Shown here: in pieces, positions 52,651 to 61,112 of the stretch
Position numbering within the stretch: the first letter of the stretch is position 1
Layout of the letters: each line of letters opens with the position of its first letter
From: Cryomorpha sp963741985
Lineage (GTDB): Bacteria; Bacteroidota; Bacteroidia; Flavobacteriales_D; Cryomorphaceae
Direction of reading: 5' to 3'
Length of the DNA: 64,000 nucleotides
Assembly: GCA_963741985.1 (NCBI GenBank)
Contig: CAVUKD010000002.1
Span: forward strand, 868,001-932,000
Notes under the pieces: generated by a model
Seen by the model: only the letters and a program-made list of their open reading frames with translations
Told to the model about the DNA's origin: nothing
Databases searched by the model: none
Made by a program: the position numbers and the translations under genes

Positions 52651-54258
52651 CTAGTCCACGTTATCGTGCAAATACGGATTATTTGGTCGCAAACCACCGC
52701 GAGAATTTCCGGTTTCGTCACGATCTTCGCTCAAGGTATAACGCGAAACTTCCGAATCACTGCTATGTGCCAATTGATCTAGACGCACATTTCTGCGCTT
52801 GTAGGCAGGTTCCTTTTCCAATTCTGTTAAGCCTTGTGGGCTTTTAATACGTTGCGAAATGTCACGGAGATTGCGCAGGCGCTCACGATTCAATTGATTG
52901 GCAACTTCTGAATTTACCCGTTGCGACAGCTCTTCAGTCTCATCGGCATCTTCGTCATTTGCGGCAGCAGTCGAAGCTGATTCAATTTCATTTTCAGAAT
53001 CAAGTGAAAAATATTCCGGTTCATCCTCTTTTTTATCGACAACGTTTTCGCGCTCCTCGATGTATTCTGTCGACTCTTCAGAAGTAGATTCAAATAAATC
53101 GAATCGCACCACTTTTGGCTCGGGCTTGTTTTCAATCTCATCTTTCTCCTCGGGAGTTAATTCTTTGAGATATGGCTCATCTTTGGCTTCATCGCCCAAA
53201 GGCGCATCCAGCTCACGAGAAATTTGACGATTCGGTTTTGGGGTGGAATCTGTAACCAATTCATGGCGAACGGTTTCTTCAATTTCAAACCCGGTATCGG
53301 GTGTAGATTTAAATCCGGTAGCGATAATGGTGACACTGAGTTTTTCTCCGAGTGATTCGTCAATACCATGACCCCAGATTACATCAGCAGTAGAGCCTGC
53401 AGCGTGCTGGATATAATCGGTGATATCCGAAATTTCATCCATCATCACTTCGCTTGAGCCATACGTAATATTGAGCAAAATGTATTTTGCGCCAGCGATA
53501 TCATTATCATTAAGCAGTGGAGATTCAAGAGCCTGACGGGCAGCTTTTATAGCTCGGTCTTCTCCTTCGGCCATTGCCTGACCCATTATTGCCACGCCGC
53601 TTTCTTTCATTACGGTATTCACATCGTTCATATCGACGTTGATTGCTCCGGTTACAGAAATAAGTTCTGCGATTCCTTTTGCGGCTGTCGCCAAAATATT
53701 GTCAGCTTGTTCAAAGGCATTTTGCAATGAAAGATTTCCGTGGATCTCACGCAACTTATCATTGCGAATTACGAGCAGCGTATCTACTGAAGCGCGCATT
53801 TCTCTGAGGCCTTCGGCAGCTTGATTCATCCGTTTTTTACCCTCGAAGGTAAACGGGATGGTTACGATTCCCACTGTGAGAATTCCCATGTCTTTGGCAG
53901 CTTTGGCAATAACAGGAGCCGCGCCGGTACCGGTACCACCGCCCATTCCGGCGGTTACGAAAACCATGGTTGTTCGCTTCGCAAGAATTTCTTGTATTTC
54001 GTCAATATTTTCAATAGCGGCATTTTTTCCTACTGCCGGAATGGAGCCCGCCCCTCGGCCTTCAGTAAGGCTTTGACCGAGTTGCACTTTGATAGGCACA
54101 GGACTTACATCAAGGGCTTGAGAATCGGTATTGCAAACGATAAAGTCTACTCCTTTTATTCCCAGTTCGTACATGTGGTTTACGGCATTGCTACCGCCAC
54201 CGCCTACGCCTATCACTTTGATAATGGATGATTGGTCTTTTGGAAGATCGAAATTCAT
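52651..54258 (-). CDS. ftsZ: Cell division protein FtsZ
   Basis: 535 aa tubulin-like GTPase that forms the Z ring. IKVIGVGGGGSNAVNHM, the tubulin signature GGGTGTGAAPVIA, and the T7 loop GAINVDMNDVNTV with catalytic Asp are intact in residues ~1-320. An unusually long (~200 residue) acidic disordered linker follows. The C-terminal tip NNPYLHDNVD is the Bacteroidota partner-binding peptide. Confidence 0.97.
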   Translation of the reverse strand: MNFDLPKDQSSIIKVIGVGGGGSNAVNHMYELGIKGVDFIVCNTDSQALDVSPVPIKVQLGQSLTEGRGAGSIPAVGKNAAIENIDEIQEILAKRTTMVFVTAGMGGGTGTGAAPVIAKAAKDMGILTVGIVTIPFTFEGKKRMNQAAEGLREMRASVDTLLVIRNDKLREIHGNLSLQNAFEQADNILATAAKGIAELISVTGAINVDMNDVNTVMKESGVAIMGQAMAEGEDRAIKAARQALESPLLNDNDIAGAKYILLNITYGSSEVMMDEISDITDYIQHAAGSTADVIWGHGIDESLGEKLSVTIIATGFKSTPDTGFEIEETVRHELVTDSTPKPNRQISRELDAPLGDEAKDEPYLKELTPEEKDEIENKPEPKVVRFDLFESTSEESTEYIEERENVVDKKEDEPEYFSLDSENEIESASTAAANDEDADETEELSQRVNSEVANQLNRERLRNLRDISQRIKSPQGLTELEKEPAYKRRNVRLDQLAHSSDSEVSRYTLSEDRDETGNSRGGLRPNNPYLHDNVD

Positions 54259-54326
54259 AATATTGGTTTAGTTGGATTTTGGAATTGGTGCTGACAGCAT
54301 TCTGTTCGCACCTTGAATTTTTGGAT

Positions 54327-55610
54327 TTATACATCGTCGTCTTCAAAAAACGACTGGCTTTTAGAGATTAGTTTATCGAATAGTCCCAGCTTCTCGCGGC
54401 TACCACTTCGCACAAGACTGCGTTTCGGACGTTCACGTTTCTGACGTTTCAGATTGAGCTCGTGTCCTTTCAGCACCAAGCCGATACCTGTGGCATACAT
54501 CGGACTTCCGAGTTCAGGTGAATTGCCTTTCCCAAGATGTTCGTTGGGGAAGCCCATACGGGTTTCGAGTCCCGACAGATATTCCACCAGTTGAGTAACA
54601 TTCTTGAGCAGCGCGCCACCACCGGTTAGCACAATGCCGGCAATAAGTTGCTTCTCATATCCCGAACTTTTGATTTCATAAATGATCTGCTCGACAATTT
54701 CCTCGGTACGCGCCTGAATAATATTGGCCAGATTGCGCACTGATATTTCTTTGGGTTCGCGTCCGCTAAAACCGGGAATACACACGATTTGATTTTCCAT
54801 GCTATCGGAACCGAGCGCCGATCCAAATTTCACCTTCAGTTGTTCGGCATGCTTACGCAAAATGCTGCAACCGGCGGCGATATCGTCGGTAATGATATTT
54901 CCACCGAAAGGGATAACTGCCGTATGGCGAATAATTCCATCCTGAAAAATGGCAATATCGGTAGTACCACCCCCTATATCTACGAGTACCACACCGGCTT
55001 CTCTTTCTTCATCGCTGAGCACAGCGGCAGCGGAAGCAAGGGGCTCCAATACAAGATCCTGCACTTCGAGATTTGCTTTGCTCACGCTTTTGTAAATATT
55101 TTTGGCAGCATTTACCTTTCCGGTAATGATATGAAAATTGGCTTCGAGCCGAATCCCGGAATGGCCAATGGGATCTTTAATACCCTGCTCATTATCAACA
55201 ATATATTCTTGCGGAAGCACATGAATAATTTCTTCGCCGGGGTTCATCACCAACTGGTGCATGTCATCCACAAGGTTGTCGATATCCTGCTGAGAGATTT
55301 CTTCATCGAGCTCTTTATTTTTTCGCGTAAGAATGCCGCGGTGCTGAAGGCTTCGGATATGCTGGCCGGCTATTCCTACCACCACTTCTTCTATTTCTAC
55401 ACCGGCTCTTTCAGTAGCCTGTGCTACAGCTCGTCCGATTGACTCTACGGTCAGGTTGATATTACTAACCACCCCGCTGCGCACGCCGAGTGATTCGGAA
55501 CGTCCCATTCCGATGATTTCCACTTTGCCGTATTCATTAATGCGACCCACAATACAGGCAATTTTTGTAGTTCCGATGTCGAGGCCGACGATTATTTCTG
55601 GTTCGTCCAT
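54327..55610 (-). CDS. ftsA: Cell division protein FtsA
   Basis: 427 aa from ATG 55610 (MDEPEIIVGLDIGTTKIACI); the longer TTG start at 55634 would overlap ftsQ. Actin-like ATPase that tethers FtsZ to the membrane: GLDIGTTK, VLVDIGGGTTDIAIF, GIVLTGGGALLKN. The C-terminus LGLFDKLISKSQSFFEDDDV contains an amphipathic segment. Lies 4 nt after ftsQ. Confidence 0.96.
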   Translation of the reverse strand: MDEPEIIVGLDIGTTKIACIVGRINEYGKVEIIGMGRSESLGVRSGVVSNINLTVESIGRAVAQATERAGVEIEEVVVGIAGQHIRSLQHRGILTRKNKELDEEISQQDIDNLVDDMHQLVMNPGEEIIHVLPQEYIVDNEQGIKDPIGHSGIRLEANFHIITGKVNAAKNIYKSVSKANLEVQDLVLEPLASAAAVLSDEEREAGVVLVDIGGGTTDIAIFQDGIIRHTAVIPFGGNIITDDIAAGCSILRKHAEQLKVKFGSALGSDSMENQIVCIPGFSGREPKEISVRNLANIIQARTEEIVEQIIYEIKSSGYEKQLIAGIVLTGGGALLKNVTQLVEYLSGLETRMGFPNEHLGKGNSPELGSPMYATGIGLVLKGHELNLKRQKRERPKRSLVRSGSREKLGLFDKLISKSQSFFEDDDV

Positions 55611-55614
55611 ATAC

Positions 55615-56403
55615 TTATTTTTTTGTGCAAACAATTTGATCCTTAAATTTCAAGTTTATTATACTGTATTTATTCCATCCGGTCATCTCGGGACCTTCTT
55701 TGTAGAAAATCCGTAGCCGGTTTAATTTTTCTTCTATCCTATCGGCTGTACCAAAGTTGATTGTGTTATTTCCTACTTGCGGATACACCACGAAATCACC
55801 TACCGACGTAATCTCGGTTTGTTGTATTTGGGCTTTCCAAAATGGATCGGAACCAATGGCTCTGGCATAATGAAATACGGCTGTGAGCATGCTATCCCGT
55901 TTTGCGAAAGCAATTGAAGAATCTGCACCTGCGAAATTTTTACTCAGGGAGAATTGACCGGTGATAATGGGGATTCTCAATACTACATGATGCGATAACG
56001 GCATAAGATTGCCTTGGGAATCCATGAGCGCGGTATTTCCACTTTTATCGAAAAGGCGAACCAACGGAACACGTTCTTGCAATTCAATTATCAATTTTTT
56101 GTCAATTGTTTCATAGACCCGAGCATTTTTGATGTGCGGCATTGCCCTGAGCAAAGACTCGATTTCGCGGGTATTAATTTGATTGAGTGGAACACCTACC
56201 AGAGCCCCGATATCGCGATTTATTAACGAGCGGACGTCCGACTCTTCGATCAATTTTTCCTTAGTCTGACCCAAAATACTGATCAAAACCTCCTCGCAGG
56301 AAGCAGATGAGCGTATCGATCCTACAAAGCCGAGAAGGCCAAGCAACACAACGGCACCAACAGCGAATACCGTGACTGTCAGTATTTTACTTGTCTTAAT
56401 CAT
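55615..56403 (-). CDS. ftsQ: Cell division protein FtsQ
   Basis: 262 aa. Single N-terminal membrane helix (~8-29), then a POTRA-like and beta domain (EKLIEESDVRSLINRDI; REIESLLRAMPHIKNARVYE; LIIELQERVPLVRLFD). Links divisome assembly to septal wall synthesis. Identified mainly by position and topology, since FtsQ is weakly conserved. Overlaps murC by 8 nt. Confidence 0.9.
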   Translation of the reverse strand: MIKTSKILTVTVFAVGAVVLLGLLGFVGSIRSSASCEEVLISILGQTKEKLIEESDVRSLINRDIGALVGVPLNQINTREIESLLRAMPHIKNARVYETIDKKLIIELQERVPLVRLFDKSGNTALMDSQGNLMPLSHHVVLRIPIITGQFSLSKNFAGADSSIAFAKRDSMLTAVFHYARAIGSDPFWKAQIQQTEITSVGDFVVYPQVGNNTINFGTADRIEEKLNRLRIFYKEGPEMTGWNKYSIINLKFKDQIVCTKK

Positions 56404-57766
56404 CCAGTGCTGATTTTAGAGGTTCGATCATTTTATCAATATCGCCGGCGCCCATAGTTAGTAATACTTCCGGTTGTAATCTTACTACTTCATTTACAAG
56501 TTCTTCACGCGAACATAATTTTTTATTCACCATCCGTATTTTATGAAGCAACCACTCGCTGTCGATGCCGGGAATGGGCTCTTCGCGCGCCGGATAGATT
56601 TCCATCAAAAGCAATTCGTTGAGTGCTTCGAGGCTTGTCGCAAAATCATCCGCAAAATCACGGGTTCGCGAAAATAAATGCGGTTGGAAAACGCCGGTAA
56701 TTCTGCTTTCGGGATAGAGTTCCTTCACAGAATTCACACAAGCCGAAATCTCTGTAGGATGGTGGGCATAATCGTCGATAAAAATGCGGTCCTCTCTACG
56801 GATATGATATTCAAAGCGACGTTTTACACCTTTGAATGAAGCGACACCTTCACGTATTTTTTCCCACGAAATTCCTAATTCCAATGCGATTCCGATTGCG
56901 GCGAGCGCATTTTCGACATTGTGATGTCCGGGATAAAAAGTCTCTATCTGACCCAAGTCTTCGTTTCCGGAAATGACATTGAAAAAGTATTTGCCGTCTT
57001 CAATTTTCAAATCAGAAATATGCAAATCCGCTTTTTCATCCGAAATGGAATAGGATTTTTTTGGAGCAATAGCTGTTAGTTGGACTTTGCTTTGCAGATA
57101 TAGTACGCCATTTTCATCCACTTTTTGAGCAAACTCTGAGAAAGCAGTGTTCATACTTGAAGCGTCACCATAGATATCAAGGTGATCGGCATCTACTGAA
57201 GTGATCACCGCCAAATACGGCTTGAGCCGGAGAAATGAACGGTCGTATTCATCAGCCTCTACCACCGCATATTCTGCTTTTGGATTGAGGAGGAAATTCG
57301 ATTCAAAATTGAGCGCGATTCCACCCAAAAATGCATTGCAAGCCACACCAGCCTGATTTAATAAATGAGCTACCATCGCAGAAGTTGTGGTCTTTCCATG
57401 GGTTCCTGCAATAGCGATAGTTTTCTGATTTTCAATTATTTCACTTAGTACTTCGGAGCGTTTTTTTATGGCATACCCATTTGCACCGAAGTATCCTAAA
57501 ATGGCATTTTTTGAAGGGATTGCAGGCGTATAAACAACCAGCGATTCTTCGAGTGAGTTAGCACTAAACGCGTCGGAAATAAGATCAGGTAGATCCCGAT
57601 AAACAATAGCTATTCCCTCTGCTTCGAGTTTTTTGGTCAATTCAGTTGGTACCCGGTCGTAGCCGAAAACATTTTTGCCAATAGCCTGAAAGTACCTCGC
57701 AAGAGCGCTCATACCAATACCTCCGATACCCACAAAATAGACGCTATGTATTTTTCCGAAGCTCAC
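56396..57766 (-). CDS. murC: UDP-N-acetylmuramate--L-alanine ligase MurC
   Basis: 456 aa. Adds L-Ala to UDP-MurNAc. VYFVGIGGIGMSALAR (UDP site), AIAGTHGKTTTSAMVAHLL (P-loop), VVEADEYDRSFL, GHHNVENALAAI, and DDYAHHPTEI are MurC signatures. Overlaps murG by four bases (ATGA). Confidence 0.97.
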   Translation of the reverse strand: MSFGKIHSVYFVGIGGIGMSALARYFQAIGKNVFGYDRVPTELTKKLEAEGIAIVYRDLPDLISDAFSANSLEESLVVYTPAIPSKNAILGYFGANGYAIKKRSEVLSEIIENQKTIAIAGTHGKTTTSAMVAHLLNQAGVACNAFLGGIALNFESNFLLNPKAEYAVVEADEYDRSFLRLKPYLAVITSVDADHLDIYGDASSMNTAFSEFAQKVDENGVLYLQSKVQLTAIAPKKSYSISDEKADLHISDLKIEDGKYFFNVISGNEDLGQIETFYPGHHNVENALAAIGIALELGISWEKIREGVASFKGVKRRFEYHIRREDRIFIDDYAHHPTEISACVNSVKELYPESRITGVFQPHLFSRTRDFADDFATSLEALNELLLMEIYPAREEPIPGIDSEWLLHKIRMVNKKLCSREELVNEVVRLQPEVLLTMGAGDIDKMIEPLKSALDD

Positions 57767-58869
57767 TTTTTTTCAGTCAGTTTTAATATTTCATCTGCAA
57801 TTTTATCCGCAGCATTTTCAAAAGCCATTTCCGCGGCATTTACCGAAAGGGAATTGCGCAAAGTGGCATCGCCCAATAATTTTTCCATTGCCGGGCCAAG
57901 CTTTTTAGCGGCATCGCTATCGGCAACGAGGATAGCAGCATTCCGGTCTGCGAGAGCTTTGGCATTTTTGGTTTGGTGATCTTCAGCCACATTTGGCGAT
58001 GGCACAAGAATAGCTGGTTTATGGGTGAGGCAAATTTCCGATACCGACATGGCACCTGCGCGAGAAACAACTACATCGGCCATTGCATAAGCGAAATCCA
58101 TGCGGTCGATAAATTTTTGGGTAACAATTCCCTTGTCCTTATTATTGCTCACGGCTTCGAGTGCGGTATCCGCGTATGTCTTTCCGGTTTGCCAAATCAA
58201 TTGGTAGTCCGAATTTTTGAAAAGTTCGAGATTCTTGTGAATACTTTCATTGATGGTGCGCGCTCCAAGGCTTCCGCCCACAACGAGCAGGGTGGGTTTA
58301 TTGGCATCGAGCCCGAAATATTTGGCAGCTTCCGGCTTTTTGCCGTCAAGGTTTACGACTGCTTCACGCACCGGATTTCCCGTAAGGACAATTTTGTCTT
58401 TTGGAAACCAGCGATCCATACCCTCATAAGCCACACAAATGCGACTCACTTTTTTGGCAAGTAGCCGATTGGTGATCCCGGGAAATGAGTTTTGCTCCTG
58501 AATAAGCGAAGGAATTCCGCGGGATGAAGCCACCTTCAGTAGCGGCCCTGAAGCGTATCCCCCCACACCCACAGCGACGTCGGGTTTGAACATCCGCACA
58601 ATCGAACGCGCTTTCGCCATGCTGGAAATCAGTTTGATTGGAAAAGCCAGATTTTTCATAGTAAGGCTCCGTTGAATTCCGCTTATCCAAAGCCCTTCGA
58701 TCTTATACCCCGCTTGAGGCACACGTTCCATCTCCATTTTGCCTTTGGCACCCACAAAAAGAATCTCAGCATCGGGTACGCGCTTCTTTACTGCATCGGC
58801 TATTGCGATGGCAGGAAAAATGTGACCGCCTGTGCCGCCACCACTAATGATGAGTTTAAACGACCGCAT
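57763..58869 (-). CDS. murG: Lipid II synthase MurG
   Basis: 368 aa GT-B glycosyltransferase adding GlcNAc to lipid I. Motifs: ISGGGTGGHIFPAIAIAD, QEQNSFPGITNRLLA, VGGSLGARTIN, and VVSRAGAMSVSEICL with PSPNVAEDHQTKNAKAL. 14-nt overlap with ftsW. Confidence 0.97.
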   Translation of the reverse strand: MRSFKLIISGGGTGGHIFPAIAIADAVKKRVPDAEILFVGAKGKMEMERVPQAGYKIEGLWISGIQRSLTMKNLAFPIKLISSMAKARSIVRMFKPDVAVGVGGYASGPLLKVASSRGIPSLIQEQNSFPGITNRLLAKKVSRICVAYEGMDRWFPKDKIVLTGNPVREAVVNLDGKKPEAAKYFGLDANKPTLLVVGGSLGARTINESIHKNLELFKNSDYQLIWQTGKTYADTALEAVSNNKDKGIVTQKFIDRMDFAYAMADVVVSRAGAMSVSEICLTHKPAILVPSPNVAEDHQTKNAKALADRNAAILVADSDAAKKLGPAMEKLLGDATLRNSLSVNAAEMAFENAADKIADEILKLTEKK

Positions 58870-60049
58870 AGGATTTCTTTTTTTGTTGAGTTGATGCCTT
58901 CTTCTTCGTCACTTTTTCGCCTTCGGCTGCGGTACGGCTCACGCTCAAAATCATTCCCACAGCGAGACAGGTGAACCAAATCGATGTTCCTCCCATACTC
59001 ACCAAGGGCAAGGGCTGACCCGTTACCGGCAGAATATGTACTGCTACACCCATATTTATGAATGCCTGAAAAGCAAGCAATAAACTAAGACCAATAACGA
59101 GCAGTGAACCAAAATTTCGTTCGCATTCACGTGCAATTCGCAAAGCGCGATAGAGAAAAATAAGATAGAGCAGCAACATACCGCCGCCGCCAATTATGGC
59201 TCCATACTCTTCAATAATAAAAGCGTAAATCATATCTGAATATGGATGCGGCAAATAATTTCGTGAATCGCCAGTACCGGGTCCGGAAGGCAATATTCCT
59301 CCCGATTGGATCGCCATCATAGCATGTTCGACCTGATAATTTGCTTCGCTATTTCCTGATTCATAGCTTGTAATTCGGGTTTTCCAAGTTTCTACACGCG
59401 GCAGAAGATTCGGGAAACTTGCAGAAAGCCCTATCAATGCCACAAAACCAAGTCCGGCAATGGCAAAGACAAGAATTAAATGCTTGATAGGAATACCTCC
59501 AATAAAAAGCAGGGTAACACAAACCATAAAAAGCATGGCCGAGGTGGAGAAATTGGCTGGCAGAATAAGTCCGCAAACCAGAACAATAGGAATCAGGATA
59601 GGTATTAGCCCTTCCTTAAAACTATGAAAATATCCTCTTCGAATTGTGAGCATTCGCGAAACGTAGGCGATGAGTGCGATTTTCGCAAAGTCGGAAGTTT
59701 GGAAATTCTGGTTGATAATCGGAATGCGCAACCAACGGCTAGCGTCATTCAGGTTTACTCCGAGTAAAAGGGTGAGGAAAAGAAGAACGACCGCGACCCA
59801 AATGGCAATTTGCGATAAGCGAGAAAAATAACGGTAGTTAATTTTGTGAACAAAATACATGATTATAAAGCCTGTAATGAGCATCATGCCATGCTTAGTA
59901 AGGTAGTAGAACGTGTTGCCATCGGTATATTTATAGGCAAGCGAAGAAATGCTCGAGTATACCGCAAGAATAGACACGAGTCCTAAAATAAGACAAACCA
60001 TCCAGATTACTCTGTCGCCTTTCAGATATTGTGCAATAAGCTCTTTCAC
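58856..60049 (-). CDS. ftsW: SEDS peptidoglycan polymerase FtsW
   Basis: 397 aa with ~10 helices. The SEDS catalytic region YLPHPYSDMIYAFIIEEYG contains the expected Asp; the C-terminus has LPVTGQPLPLVSMGGTS. Forms septal glycan from lipid II with a class B PBP. The stop and start overlap MurG and the small MurD-like gene on both sides. Confidence 0.96.
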   Translation of the reverse strand: MKELIAQYLKGDRVIWMVCLILGLVSILAVYSSISSLAYKYTDGNTFYYLTKHGMMLITGFIIMYFVHKINYRYFSRLSQIAIWVAVVLLFLTLLLGVNLNDASRWLRIPIINQNFQTSDFAKIALIAYVSRMLTIRRGYFHSFKEGLIPILIPIVLVCGLILPANFSTSAMLFMVCVTLLFIGGIPIKHLILVFAIAGLGFVALIGLSASFPNLLPRVETWKTRITSYESGNSEANYQVEHAMMAIQSGGILPSGPGTGDSRNYLPHPYSDMIYAFIIEEYGAIIGGGGMLLLYLIFLYRALRIARECERNFGSLLVIGLSLLLAFQAFINMGVAVHILPVTGQPLPLVSMGGTSIWFTCLAVGMILSVSRTAAEGEKVTKKKASTQQKKKSYAVV

Positions 60050-60576
60050 TGTTTTTTCAAATCTTCAAAAATTCTTTTAAACGCATTAGCCCGATCGAGA
60101 AAATTGACATAATCATCCTGCGCAACACAACTTGGAGAATACACAACAACATCGCCTTTTGAAGCGAATTTATTTGCCTTTTCCACCGCCTCATCAAGGG
60201 TCACTGCAGTGATGAATTGCGGGACAAACTTTGAAAGTTTGGCCTCCATGTCAACACAGTTTTCGCCATACGCAACGATCGCTTTCACTTTTTTGACCAA
60301 ATATTTTTCGAGAAGGGAATAATCTCTTTCGTACGGAGAGGTCGCAGACAACCATACCACAGGTTTGGACAAAAATTTAAACGTGTCACGCGTTGCCAGA
60401 ATATCTAAGGCCTTTGTGTCACAAATAAATTCGACACCCTCGATCTCACCGAGTGAATCTACGCGATGGCTTGTTTTCTCCAAATTTCGGCGTAAGCCGG
60501 CCCGCGCATTAAGTTCCCGATCTATCTGGCTCTCCTTGCTTTTGTGAATGGTATATGACTTCTTTTCTTCTCCCAC
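60046..60576 (-). CDS. Stand-alone MurD C-terminal-domain-like protein B
   Basis: 176 aa, not a full ligase. A basic N-terminal tail (~1-35) precedes a unit that aligns by eye with the last ~140 residues of the MurD encoded at 61113: SHRVDSLGEIEGVEFICDTK against EHRLEFVAEIHGIKFINDSK, then KPVVWLSATSPYERDYSLLE against EKVVWIVGGVDKGNDYTILE, VKKVKAIVAYG against REKVKAIICLG, and VVVYSPSCVAQDDYVNF (~143-159) against VVLLSPACASFDLFDNY. The central P-loop domain is absent, and the GGxDKG motif and the Asn of NDSK are lost. Overlaps ftsW by four bases. Function unknown; regulator, scaffold or ligand-binding decoy is inferred. Confidence 0.78.
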   Translation of the reverse strand: MGEEKKSYTIHKSKESQIDRELNARAGLRRNLEKTSHRVDSLGEIEGVEFICDTKALDILATRDTFKFLSKPVVWLSATSPYERDYSLLEKYLVKKVKAIVAYGENCVDMEAKLSKFVPQFITAVTLDEAVEKANKFASKGDVVVYSPSCVAQDDYVNFLDRANAFKRIFEDLKKQ

Positions 60577-60582
60577 TTCGGT

Positions 60583-61098
60583 TTATTTTGATTCGCGTTT
60601 GATCTCAACCAGCCGGCTGAAATAGTCTCCTCTTTCGGAAAAATTCTCAAATGGTTCTCCGGCACGGCAACCGGGTGAAAAAAGCACAGTATCGCCGGGT
60701 TTGGCTAATATCAGGCTCATATCCAGCGCTTCTTCCCATGATTGAGCTGAGACGAAATATCCCAATTCGTTCCATAGTGCGTTGTGCACCTCGTCGGTAA
60801 AATCGCCGGTAGCCACCATAGCTTTCACGTGGGTTTCGAGCAACTCCGAAATCATCCGAAAGTCTCGTGTATTGGCGCGGGTATCTGCGATCCAAATAAC
60901 GGGAGTATCAAATATGAGCAGCGATTCGGCCACATGAGTGAGACTCGTTGCAGCAGAATCATTTACAATATTGACCTCTCCGATCATTCCGACTGATTCG
61001 AGCGCAAACGGTTTCTCTCCGTGAAGTGACTTCAGGCGTGCATCAATGAGCGGGTTACTTGTGGTTTTCTTCTTTTCTGTAAATCGGTTATCTGACAT
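60583..61098 (-). CDS. Stand-alone MurD C-terminal-domain-like protein A
   Basis: 171 aa. After a basic tail (~1-25) it aligns with the MurD C-terminal domain: ESVGMIGEVNIVNDSAATS (~34-52) against VAEIHGIKFINDSKATN, TPVIWIADTRANTRDFRMIS against EKVVWIVGGVDKGNDYTILE, ETHVKAMVATG, and TVLFSPGCRAGEPFENFSER (~137-156) against VVLLSPACASFDLFDNYEDR. The ligase Lys of NDSKAT is Ala and the GGxDKG motif is gone, while the Ser-Pro turn and the RG-x-x-F end (RGDYF) remain. It lies 14 nt after murD and 6 nt before protein B. Function unknown. Confidence 0.8.
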   Translation of the reverse strand: MSDNRFTEKKKTTSNPLIDARLKSLHGEKPFALESVGMIGEVNIVNDSAATSLTHVAESLLIFDTPVIWIADTRANTRDFRMISELLETHVKAMVATGDFTDEVHNALWNELGYFVSAQSWEEALDMSLILAKPGDTVLFSPGCRAGEPFENFSERGDYFSRLVEIKRESK

Positions 61099-61112
61099 AT
61101 CTATCGATTTTA

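Noticed and set aside
54789..55442. 217-codon plus-strand frame within ftsA
   Set aside because: Antisense shadow of ftsA.
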